Assembly: GCA_000151295.1 (NCBI GenBank)
Contig: GG745358.1
Location: forward strand, 266,877 to 320,916
DNA length: 54,040 nt
DNA from: Allomyces macrogynus ATCC 38327
Taxonomy: Eukaryota; Blastocladiomycota; Blastocladiomycetes; Blastocladiales; Blastocladiaceae
Reading direction: 5' to 3'
This document shows positions 21,345-31,539 of this stretch, piece by piece. Under the pieces are notes generated by a model. It made no database searches, had not been told where the DNA came from, and worked only from the letters and a program-made list of their open reading frames with translations. The translations under genes were made by a program, and so were the position numbers. Position 1 is the stretch's first letter. The number at the start of each line of letters is the position of its first letter.

Positions 21345-23592
21345 TCAGCTCCCTGCCGCCGTCTGCTCCGCGACCCGCGACCCTGCCCCCTCCCGCGGCA
21401 TCGCCGGCGTCGGCGGAATCGGCACGACCGTCTCGATCGGCACCTGCCCCTCCACTCCACCACCACCCGCGGCCGCAAACGAAAACGGCGTGACCAACAA
21501 CCCCGCCGTCAACGCCTCGCGCTTCAGTCGCCGCTTCGTGTGCCGCACCCGGCGCGCGTCCCCCGCCACCATCCACCGCTGCAAGACGTCCCTGAGCGCG
21601 TCCAGGTACAGCGGTTTCGCCACAGCGTCGTCGTACCCGAGCGCGCGGCACAGGTCGGCGTCGAGCACGAGTTGCGTGTTGGCGGAGCAGGAGATGATGA
21701 CCTGCGTCCGGTCGAGTTTCCGGATGCGTTGCGCGGTGTCGTCGCCCGACAGGGTCGGCAGGGATTGGTCGAGGAGGATCACGTCAAAGTACCGGGATTG
21801 GTCGCGCAGGTTGTGGTAGTGGAAGAGCGCATCTGCGCCGTCCGACGCGAAGATGACCGCCGTGTACCCGAGTTTGCGCAGCAGGGCTCGGATGATGCGT
21901 TGGTTGATCGTATCGTCTTCCTACTTGCGCGGTAGGGGGTGAGTTGGCGCTCGCGCGTGAGAGGCCAAGGATAGGTGAGATACGCACCACGACGAGAATC
22001 GCGCGCTCGGCGGGGGTCTTGGGCGGGACCAGCACGTGGTCCGGCGGACACACCCACAGTTCGGCGGGGCGCACGGGTTCCAACGGCACGGCCGGTTCCG
22101 CTGTGGCGGTTTCGGCCACCGGGGTCATTGGTTCGATGGCAGCGACCGCGGCCACGGCCTCGGGTGGCGAACGCGCCGACGACGTGCGCCGCGAACTCGA
22201 CGGTCCGGTCGGCGCGGCCGTACTGGGAAGCGGCGGCGGCGACGACTTGGGTGTCGTTGACAGGACAGGCGACGGAATTTCGGTCGCAGCGGCGGCGGTG
22301 GCAGCGGCGGCAGCGGCGGCAGCGGCGGCGGTGGCAGGGTCCTTGCCGCGCACGGGGGAGAGGTGCTGCGGAATGAGAGCGATGCTAGTCAGTTTGCAGT
22401 GCGCATGCACCACGTACTCGAGCAACGGGAGACGTACATGGTTGGGCATCACCGGCGATGGCGCCGGCGACGCCGACGACGCTGAGCCCGCAATACTGCG
22501 ATTGTCCCCACCCGCGTTCGGCGCATACGTATCGAGCTCGTTTGAATTCTGCCGGACGTGAATCTCTGGCGGCCCCGTCCGCGCCGCCACCACCTCGAAC
22601 TGTATCGCATGCGGGTCGTCCTCGGAAAACGGCAGAATCACGCCCGCGACCAAGTGCGCGAGCCGTTTCGCCACACACATGAGGACTCTATCCGTTGACA
22701 AGAGCTCCTTTTTTGTCGAGAGCGTGTGCGGTAAGGCCGTGCCGAGTTCCAGCATGCCCTGCGTCGTTCGTGCGGCGGCTTCCGCGCGGGAGTCGAGAAA
22801 GACGTGCGCGACACGAAAGGACAGGCGTTTGCGTGTCGCGTCAAGCGGGGTCGCGCGCGCCTCGACGTGCACGCCCGCGCGGTCGGGCGTGTTGCGGATC
22901 ATGAGTTCCACGAGGGACCCGACAATGTGCGCGGTCGCGCGCAGGTCGCCGTCGTACCACTTGTGCTGGATACGGTCGTCGACTTGCACCGAGACGTTTT
23001 TGTCCCTATCAACGCCCGAAAAGAACAGATGAGCGTCCGAGCCGGCGGAACGGTGGAGAAAGTCGGGAACGTACTGCGCAATCGGCCGCACACGGGTCAC
23101 CATAATCGCCAACACGTCTGTGATCGACATAGCCTGCACCGTAATCTCCACGTTCGCCCCGTCCAAATTACTCAACAGCCGCACGTCATCCACGACGCGC
23201 AACAAGTGCTGCGACGAGACCACAATGGTCCCGACCGCGTCACGTAGTTCCGGCAACAAATCCGCCGTCGTCAACATATCGGCACACCCGACAATGTTGG
23301 TCAGCGCCGTGCGCACTTCGTGCGAGAGCGTCGCCAGCAATTTGTCCTGAATGCTCATCATATCGCTGCCGGCGGCCGCGGCGGCGGCGTTGGGGTCCTC
23401 GACGGACCGGCGCCGCGATTCGACGGGGAAGCCTGTGCCGTCGCCGTTGCCGGCGAGCGGGCTTGAAGTCGCTGGCACATTCGAGGAGTGGGATGTGGGG
23501 CCCACGGTGCCGCTTGCGAGCGCGCGGTCGCCCTTGGCGAGCCCCGAGATGGACGCGCCGGGGACGCGCGCCAAGAGGGCCTTGAACCGCAT
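21345..23592 (-). CDS. hybrid histidine kinase with degenerate ATPase domain and receiver
   Basis: Two-component sensor-type protein. Exons are 23592-21988 and 21920-21345 (726 residues), with a 67-bp intron placed exactly between ILVV and EDDT of the receiver. The HisKA domain carries a good H-box (LATLSHEVRTALTNIVG, about residue 90). The following HATPase-like region (about 200-320) lacks the usual signatures: the N-box asparagines are replaced (GSLVELMIRNTPD), no DxGxG G1 box is visible, and the G2 region reads LSTDRVLMCVAKRL rather than GxGLGL. A long Ala/Pro/Ser-rich linker with an Ala run follows. The receiver has EDD, the phosphoacceptor in VILLDQSLP and the lysine in VAKPL. There is no N-terminal sensor, PAS or membrane segment. 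It may act as a phosphorelay or allosteric partner rather than an autokinase (inference). Confidence 0.85.
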
Positions 23593-24223
23593 GGTGAGCG
23601 GTAATCACCGCGGGGGGGGGGGGGGGGGAGGGGGGGACGTGATCAGCTGGGGCAGCGGAGCGCGGAACAGCAAGGACTCGCGAGCAGCTGGCGGGGGTCG
23701 GCGATCTAGGCAGCGGCAGTCTAGGGAGCACAGGCGACAACGCGCCCCGTTACGTCGGAATCGGGGACGATTTGGTGCTTGAAATATGGCAAGTGTGGTC
23801 TTGCGTTGGACGCGGGTGCGTCAGGGGGCGACGCTGAGAACGGAGCGCCGGCTGGGGATCTTGGCGCGATGATATCCAGGAGCAAAGTGCGGAGAGTGCT
23901 GTCGACGGGAGAGCGTTGGTCGGTGCAGCAAGGGAAGCGAATCAGGGAAGCGGCAGCGACAGCGACCTGACAGATGACAGAGCCCAAATCAAAGGACGAT
24001 AAACGAGTCTCGCTGCGTTCTTGACCATCGCAACAAGCAACGTGGACGCGCCTGACATCCGCGCACGATGGGCCACCGGCCCCCACCATCCCCACTCGAC
24101 ACCATCCCCACTCAGCACCACCAGCTCCACACACGTCGAGCGCGACTGCCAAAACCAAGTCGAACCCGACTTGCCGCAACGCAACCAACCTATCCCCGAC
24201 CTACTCGACCTTCTCGCGGCTCC
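23593..24223. promoter_or_regulatory. divergent promoter region, histidine kinase / DBP9
   Basis: This 631-bp stretch lies between the divergent starts at 23592 and 24224. It contains a G homopolymer (23612-23628) followed by A and seven more Gs immediately upstream of the kinase ATG. No gene is seen. Confidence 0.45.
23612..23628. repeat. poly-G tract (about 17 bases plus G7)
   Basis: Homopolymer within 20-45 bp of the histidine kinase start codon on the opposite (C-run) strand. It lies in the probable leader and may be length-variable. Confidence 0.85.
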
Positions 24224-26289
24224 ATGACCGCTCCGCCGCCCGCTGCCGCGGCCCCCGCCGCGGCCTTTTCTGCCATGGACCTGTGCCCGCAGATCCAATC
24301 CGCCATTGCCGCGCTCGGATACAAGGCGCCGACCCCAGTCCAGCAAAAGGTCATCCCCCTCGCGCTTCAGGGCCGCGATGTGGCCGCCAAGGCGCGTACC
24401 GGGTCCGGCAAGTCGGCCGCCTACCTGATCCCGATGCTCAACTACTTCTTGCTGCACGCGCGCGGCGAGCACGACGCGAGCGGACCGCGCGGCCTGATCT
24501 TGGTCCCGACGACGGAATTGGCCGACCAGGTGGCCGCCATGGTCAAGGGGTTCTGCAAGTACTCGCAGCGCATGGGTGTTGTCAACTTGTGCACCAAGTC
24601 GAACATGGTGCAACAGCAGTACGCTATTCTGCTGAGCAAGAATGGATGAACGCACGCGCGACGAGAATTCTGACCGCGTTTCTCGCATTTCGTAGACAAG
24701 CGCTCTCGCAGGGCGTCGAGCTCGTCATCACGACCCCCGCGCGGATCCTGAAGCCGCTGCCAAACCTCGCTGCCGACTATCTGCACGCATTGAAATTCCT
24801 TGTCGTCGACGAAGCCGACCTGCTCCTGTCGTTCGGGTACCAGGACGACTTGCGCGCGCTCATGGCGCACTTGCCCGCGGCATCGTCCTACCAGACCCTC
24901 CTCATGTCGGCGACACTCGAAAAGCGCGTTTCCGACTTTGCCAGTAAACTGCTCGTACAGCCCGTCTACGTGGACATGACGGGTGCCGAGGGCAAGCACG
25001 CGAACCTGACGCAATACGTGATTCCGGTCGCGGGCAACGATGGCGACAAGGAAAAATTCCTGCTACTCTACTTTATCCTCAAGTTGCGGCTGATTCGCGG
25101 CAAGATTATCGTGTTCGTGAACAATATCGACCGGTGTTTCCGCGTGCGCTTGTTCCTCGAGCAGTTTGCCATCAAGTCGGTTGTGCTCAACTCGGAACTG
25201 CCGCTGAACTCGCGCCAGCATATCGTCGCAGAGTTTAACAAGGGGACGTACGATATCTTGATTGCGACTGACGAGGGCGGCAAGGGCGATTTGGCAGAGA
25301 CGTTGCTCGAGGACGAGGACGAGGAGAGCTCGGACGAGGCCGTGCCCGGCGAAGGAAAGGAGGAGGGCAACGACGCCGCCGACTCGGACGCCGACATCAA
25401 GGGCTTTGCCGACTCGGACGACGACGAGGAGGAGCTCAAGGGCTTTGACGAGTCGGACACCGAGTCGAGCAAGCCCGACGACGCCGCGGCCGCGCACGAC
25501 CACCCGCCATCCACCAACGATGCTGACGAAGCCGACCTCGTCCCCGTCGCCGACATCCCCGAGGAATCCATGGACATTATCGCGACCCCCGCGTCCACTT
25601 CCCGCCGCGGCGCGCGGCGACAAGACCAAGAGTACGGCGTCTCGCGCGGAATCGACTTCCACCATGTGACCGCCGTCATCAATTTCGATTTCCCGGCGAC
25701 CGCGCAGTCGTACACGCACCGTGTCGGCCGTACCGCACGCGGCGGGCGCAAGGGGATGGCCCTGTCCTTGGTCTTGTCAGACCCGACGGCGCGCGTCATG
25801 TCCGTGAAACCCAAGGACCGAATCGACGAGCACGCCGTCTTCCAGCGCGTCGCTGCCGCGCAAAAGGCCTCCGGGATGCCGATTACTCCGTTTGTCCTGA
25901 ACCGCGCGCAGGTGGATGCGTTCCGGTACCGCATGAACGACGCGTTGCGTGCGGTCACGGGGGCCGCCGTGCAGGAGGCGCGGATTGCGGAACTGAAGCG
26001 CGAGGTCCTGCGGTCGGAGAAGTTGAAGGCACATTTCGAGGACCATGCGGCCGATCTGGCCATGTTGCGGCACGACAAGCCGATTGCGCCGGCACGCGTG
26101 CAGCCGCACCTGAAGAACACGCCGGCGTACTTGTTGCCGAGCGGGGTCAAGGAGGTCAAGGTCTCGGCCGTGCCGTTCCACAAGCATGGGAACAGGGATA
26201 ATAAGCGCAAGCGCAAGACGTTTGGCGGTGGGCCCGGCGCGGGGAGCAAGAAGCGCCGTAAGGACCCTCTCAAAGGGCTCAAGCTGTAA
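24224..26289 (+). CDS. DBP9: DEAD-box RNA helicase Dbp9/DDX56
   Basis: Nucleolar RNA helicase of 60S ribosomal subunit biogenesis. Exons are 24224-24618 and 24696-26289 (662 residues), joined over a 77-bp GTACGC...TAG intron. Motifs in order: Q (GYKAPTPVQ), I (ARTGSGKS), Ia (PTTELADQ), Ib (TTPARIL), II (VDEADLLL), III (MSATL), IV ([11 protein letters not shown]), V ([19 protein letters not shown]) and VI ([12 protein letters not shown]). Between IATDE and YGVSRGIDF there is an acidic insertion of about 120 residues rich in D, E and S. The Dbp9/DDX56 family has an insertion at this very place, here unusually long. The C-terminus is basic ([12 protein letters not shown]...[10 protein letters not shown]), typical of nucleolar proteins. 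Confidence 0.94.
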
Positions 26290-26578
26290 CTGGTGGAGTG
26301 GAGAGGATTGGGCGTGTCGTTTTATGTTTGGTTTGGTGCGGTCAAGACAAAACATTCCCTTGGAGTTTAAAAGACTGTCTATTCCAGCCATTCCCGTTGG
26401 TACCGGATTACGAAGCAAAACGCGAACAATGAATTCGATCCATGGTGCTTTACTATCGCTATCGCTGCGCTCTTGATTATTCCGGTAAAACTACCCTCGC
26501 GCCCCTCCCCCCACCATGTCCAAAGTCTGCAAAGTCCACCATTCGCGTGCGGGACCTGTTCGACCCACGACCCTATCT

Positions 26579-28066
26579 CTAGCTCAACACGGTAATCAAC
26601 GAAACTGTGACCATGGCCACGAGCAACACCGACCACGCCGTCGTCGACGTGACGTGCGTCGAGGTCGTCGCGCTCGACTTTTTCTTGAGCTCCTCTGCGG
26701 CCGTGATCCCACCAGCCGTCGCGCCCGTCGTATCCGACGACGCCCCCGCGGCAGAAGACTTGGCAGTTGCGGCCGCTGGATAAGTCGGGATCACTGAAGT
26801 CGCGGCGCCGGCCACTACACGATAACGACGTCAGGGACCAGAACGCGAACACGCCGCACCAATCAAAAGAAATGCGTACCTGACTTGTACGGCGTCTCGC
26901 CACCCAAACACTTGTCGAGCGTGACCAACTGGTACCCCTCGGCGCGCACCGTCGAAATCACGCGCCCAATCGCCGACGCAATCGGACACAGATCATTATG
27001 CACAGCAATCACGGCTCCCTTGACGCCCGCCGCCTTGAACCCATCAATCTTGGCCGTATACGCCTTGACCACTGTCTCGTCCGTGTACTTGGTCGGTGCC
27101 GTGGTCGCGAGCGTCGTCGCCGATGCCAACGCCGAAGCCGTCTTCTTCGTCGTCGTCGACGAACTCGTCGTGGTCAAGGTGGTGGCCGACGGGCACAGGT
27201 GGTAATCGGCCGGATCGAGGTTGTAGGACGTGACCTTGAAGTCCTGCGCGGCCGCGACCGAGAGGACTTGGATGTTGGCCATATCATACGGGAGCCGAAT
27301 CAGCCGCGGGTACCGCGAGATCGCGTTGTAGATTTTGGTCGCTTGCGCTTGCAGCGACGACGCGAGTTGCAGGTCGGTCATGTTGCGCGGGTCGCTGCCG
27401 TACCAAGAGAAACCGACCGTATGGCCCTCGTCTAGAAAGGTGGGGTGGAGAAGAGTGAGTCGTGGCGTCCGGGGATAGGAAGGGGGTGAGGCACAACGTG
27501 CCAATCATTCGGCGTAGGATTGCGTCAACGACCGTGTAGACGCCGACCCACTCGGTGCTGACGTGGAATGTGGCCGTCGCGTTGGCGCTCTTGAGTACGT
27601 CGAGGATCGCGGGCGTGTTGGCCGTGGAAATGCCGTTATCCTACGCGTAGTGCAGTCGGACGAGTCAGTCGCGTGGTCCGTGGACCATTGTTGGCAAAGC
27701 TCGCGGTCGTCAACGCACAAAAGTCATGGCGATTTGGCCGTCCTTGATACAGCTTGTCGGCGGCGGCATGTCTGTAGCGAGCAAAGAGCAACGAGCAACG
27801 GCCATCAGTTCAGCCAACAGATCAAGCCATTGCTACCGTTGACGTCAAAGTTGAACGCGACACGCACACGCAACGACGGCACGGCGTGCTCGGTCCTTGG
27901 ATCGCGCTCGCTCGATAGATGGATCATTTATGGCAAAGTAGGCGGCTGGATCATAGGGCGAAAGACGCGTCAGGCCAAGTACGCGAGCTTGGTTGGTAGC
28001 GGCGGTTCACGGACCAACAGCCACGACCAGCGCGACAACGACCCGGAATGGATTGAAAATCGTCAT
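26579..28066 (-). CDS. secreted GPI-anchored polysaccharide-deacetylase-like protein, metal ligands lost (copy 1)
   Basis: NodB/chitin-deacetylase fold, fungal cell-surface type. Exons are 28066-28015, 27771-27719, 27640-27502, 27431-26880 and 26814-26579 (343 residues). The N-terminus (MTIFNPFRVVVALVVAV) is a signal peptide. The C-terminus has a Ser/Ala/Thr stalk, then WSVLLVAMVTVSLITVLS, a GPI-attachment tail. Motif 1 reads TFDNG instead of TFDDG, so the metal-binding second Asp is Asn. Motif 2 (GHTVGFSWYGSDPRN) lacks the HxxxH ligands. Motif 3 (RLIRLPYD), the LDPADY element, the late AVHND histidine and the typical LDKCLGG.PYK ending are kept. Intron 3 (27432-27501) appears to use a GC donor. 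A Ser/Thr-rich insertion (TTTSSSTTTKK) interrupts the second half. Catalysis by the usual mechanism is unlikely; a chitin- or glycan-binding role is inference. Confidence 0.85.
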
Positions 28067-28422
28067 GATCAAGTGAAGCGCGTCAATTGCAGCTGGTTGG
28101 AGGTCAAGTTGGGCTGGGAGCAAGTGGTGGTTGAGTGCGGCGGTGTGCGTGAGTCGTGATCGCGTCGAGGAAGCTGAAGCGAACTGAAGCCGACAATGGC
28201 CTTTCAGCTTTGGACAAACATTTGCAAAAAACACAGGCACGCAAAAAAAGCGCACGCACGGCACGGTCGTCGTATAATACGCGAAGATAAATAAATAGTG
28301 ACGCTGGGGCAGCGCGGAGATAAAGCGACCAAGAACACTAGGTCAAATTCGATCAATTACTTCGCTTTGGACCGTCCTTTCCCGTGCAGTCCACCTCCCC
28401 CAAGTCCTCGAAGCGCTCATCC
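28067..28422. other. spacer between the two deacetylase-like genes
   Basis: This 356-bp stretch between tandem same-strand genes should contain the 3' end of copy 2 and the promoter of copy 1. No further gene is seen. Confidence 0.45.
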
Positions 28423-29694
28423 CTACGAACTCTTTGGGCGCAGTGCCGCCGTGTTGGTCGGCAAAGGCGCCGACCCAATCTCGAGCGAATCCGCCGCTAC
28501 AATGGGCGAAAAGCGTGAGCAATCGCTGTAAAGAAACCCATGAATGTCTCAATCAGCAAGCCAACGTACACGACCGGTACCGCACCGCCATCCCGACACA
28601 CTCATCAAGGTGCACAATCGCGTACCCAAACGCGGCCATCATGTGCGTCGCCTGCCCGACGGCGGGCGCAACGGGACACTTGTCGGTGAACCGCGTAATG
28701 AATGTACCGAGCAAGTTGCCCGCACTCTTGAACTCGTCGAGCGGCGCGTGAATCGCGTCCACGACCGCGGGTACCGCAGCCGGGTCCGTGCATAGCCGGT
28801 CCGCGTGCGTGTCGAGGTTCCAGTAGGTCGTGCGGAACCCCATGCTGTCCACGACTTGCTCGACCTGCGAATTGAGCTGGCCCTGGGGAAGACGCAGGAA
28901 CCGCGGATGCACACCAACAGCATTGTAGATGCGCGTCGACCCGGCGGCGAGAAGGCGGCGCAGTTGCGTCTCGGTGAGCGTGCGCGGGTCAGTGCCAGGC
29001 AGCGGCCAGTTCAGGCCGAGGATGTGGCCTTCGGCTGCGAGGAGCAAAGAGGAATGGACATGAGTTTGCGGAGCGAAAGCGCGGCTGTTCGAGGATGGAG
29101 AATAGGCGAGTCCGCACCGTAGATACGGCGCAGGACCGTGTCGGCCACATCGTCCTTGCCAATTGTGGCCGGGTCAATGTGGAACGTGGCCTTGATCTTG
29201 GATTTCTTGAGCTGGTCAAGTAACGCCGACGTGTGCTCGACCAAGAGACCGTTATCCTAGCAATGAGCGAAGACGTGTTTGCGTCAGGAACGGGAACCAC
29301 GATCCGGTGGTCGTTGCGCAATCAATACGAACAAACGTCAAGGCGATGTGTCCCGAGCGCTGGCATTGCGACGGTGGAGGTGCATCTGCGGAAATCATGG
29401 GGAAGGTGAGCAAATCAGCGACGAAATGGTGGCAAATCGAGCAGCAACGAAACGTACAGGCGACAGGCGAACGTCGAGCCACCTGGCGCGCTCGTGCCTT
29501 TTCGGCTTCTGGGTCGGTCATGGCGTAGTAGATTGCTGTTTGAAATGGTCCGTGTCGTGTTCGTTCGGTTGCGGCGCGACCCGCATCGGTTAGGGTCGTT
29601 GTGTTCAGCGATCCAGTGCCGAATGGACTGAAATACCAATGAGGGCGATGATCAAGGCCAGGGTGCCCCGCGAAATGGTGTTGGTCAAGACCAT
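28423..29694 (-). CDS. secreted polysaccharide-deacetylase-like protein, metal ligands lost (copy 2)
   Basis: Tandem paralogue of the downstream neighbour. Exons are 29694-29637, 29385-29333, 29256-29118, 29034-28581 and 28525-28423 (268 residues). Exons 2 and 3 are 53 and 139 nt, exactly as in copy 1, with the same intron phases, showing origin by duplication. The signal peptide is MVLTNTISRGTLALIIALIG. DAPPPSQCQRSGHIALTF is followed by DNG, again Asn for the second metal-binding Asp. The motif 2 region (EGHILGLNWPLPGTDPR) lacks both histidines. Motif 3 is weakened (FLRLPQG), and the late histidine region reads GTFITRFTDKCP, so even the AVH element of copy 1 is gone. The C-terminus is short and polar without a GPI tail; that last junction is the least certain. 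It is probably secreted and catalytically inactive. Confidence 0.8.
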
Positions 29695-30226
29695 TTTCGG
29701 ATGGAGATCGTCGTGAACGTGTTGCTGGAGGACTGGGCAGGCGCTGACCGGGGGCTGGCTGGAAGACGCTCTTTGTGTTTGTGGGAATCCTGAGCACCTT
29801 GCAGCGGGATTGGTCGCGGCCAGTATGCTGCAGCTTTCCGAGCGTCGTTTTCGCGAGTACCACGTTCGTGGTCGTTGTCGACGACGATGGTGCAGGTGCT
29901 CTGAGAGAACGGGTGTTGAAGGCCAACCAACGCCAACCGACCGTCCTCAAGAACGCGGTCACGTGGCACTGATCACAACTGTGAACTGCGGATTCGCTGT
30001 TTGGCCACACTGCCGCGCGCCCAACCCGCTCATGTTCTCGACAGAATGGCCCCGCAACGATCTTGACAGCTCCCCGGTTCGCGGACCACTGCAACCAACC
30101 TTGTCCACCCACCCTCCTCGAGAAGTTCCTCGTGTTCGAGCTGCCAACTGCGCCGCCCCCGGCCGCGACCCCTGGCCGCCGTGGTTCGCTCGCTATCGCT
30201 GCCCAACGCGCAGATCCGCCGGCACT
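29695..30226. promoter_or_regulatory. divergent promoter region, deacetylase-like copy 2 / membrane protein
   Basis: This 532-bp stretch lies between divergent gene starts. No gene or TATA box is evident. Confidence 0.35.
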
Positions 30227-31106
30227 ATGACAAGTCTGATATTCGGTCTCGATTCGAGCCTCATGGCCGTGCACCTTCCGTCTCCGGTCTCCTCACGCAA
30301 TCCAGGCGGCCCAAATCACCTTCTCAACATGCATGGTCATGGCCGGACTCGGCCACAGTGCGGTGCATTTCGACCACGCGCACGCTGTCCGATGGATGGT
30401 CTGGTTTGCCGCCGTGGCGTTTATCATCTTTTACTCGTCGTCGACGGCCGCCGAATCGCTCGACGGGTGCGGCCGCGCAGCCATGTGGTTTGCCGCCGAC
30501 TTTGTCTGGTCGTTCAAGGACGCAGCACGGATCGACTACATAGTCTCGCGCGCACTGATTTTGGAGGCTCGCGGCGCGCACGCGGCAAGTTCCCCGCCAC
30601 CGCGCCGGTCCCGGTTTGCGCGGCAGTGCACGCGGATTCCGTGGGCTGCGACGACGGCCGTCGTGTCGTTGATGCTGTACTGGGTGTTCATGGCCCAGGT
30701 ATACAATTTCTCGACGCCCGGATGTAACGGGCGCCCGAATACCGCGCAAGTCGCTGCGTCGTCCGCGTGAGCCGTGGTTCTCTACAGGTACTGGTCCATC
30801 TGCGACCTCGTCTCGGGCACGCTGATCGTGCACACGTCCTGGGCGGCCTACCACGCCGACGCTGCCGCCGCTGCAGCAGGCGCAACTACGACCACTGCGG
30901 CCACCGCCGGCTCATACCAGGGGCTCGCCAAACTCGCCGCGCGGCACGCCGTCTATCGCAACATTATCCTGCTCGAAGAAGGCCGCGTGCTCTTGAGTCT
31001 TGCCGGGATGCTCTACATCACTGTTTTCGTGACGATCGCCAAGTGGACCATGACCCCGATCATGGCCCCGCCGTGTTCCCATTCTGCCAGCTGCTCCTGT
31101 TCTTGA
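30227..31106 (+). CDS. orphan multi-pass membrane protein, exon joints unresolved
   Basis: Hydrophobic protein-like blocks occur in adjacent frames: MTSLIFGLDSSLMAVHLPSP from 30227, then AVRWMVWFAAVAFIIFYSS and WAATTAVVSLMLYWVFMAQVYNF (to about 30700). After a likely intron ending in CTCTACAG at 30809 or nearby come YWSICDLVSGTLIVHTSWAAYHA and VLLSLAGMLYITVFVTIAKW. I count four to five candidate membrane spans, with a conserved-looking loop DAARIDYIVSRALILEARG. The phases of the obvious splice sites do not all agree, so there is either an unseen small intron or a one-base error. I do not recognise the family. Confidence 0.45.
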
Positions 31107-31539
31107 GCACCATCTGCTCCGACTAAGTGTCGCCGAGAGCTCCCAAACAGGAGCGCAACTGGGTGGAGAGGTTTAGGCACATTACTCCAGGTCAGTTATA
31201 ATAGTTTTAATGCATGAGAAGTGGCGCGAGGACGGTGCAATGAGGGGGAACGTACCAAGAAGTGAAGGCGTCCTACCAGCTCCTGAACTGAAAAGACCGA
31301 AGCGGGCTGATGCGGCTGTCGATGACGGCCAACATTTTCTTGTTGCTGCTCCGCCTTGGTTGCTGATGATGAGTATCGGCGACCAGACTTGAAATGACAA
31401 CGACAACGACGACGATTATCGAAGCATGGACCCAACTGCTCACTCTCAAGCTCTCACAAAGCACAATGAATCTATGTACAAATGCTGCATCCACTAGGAA
31501 CGCATCCCTCCAAAAACAAAATCCCCAAATTACGCACAC
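31107..31539. other. convergent 3' intergenic region
   Basis: This 433-bp stretch lies between the ends of two convergent genes. It is AT-richer, and no gene is seen. Confidence 0.4.
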
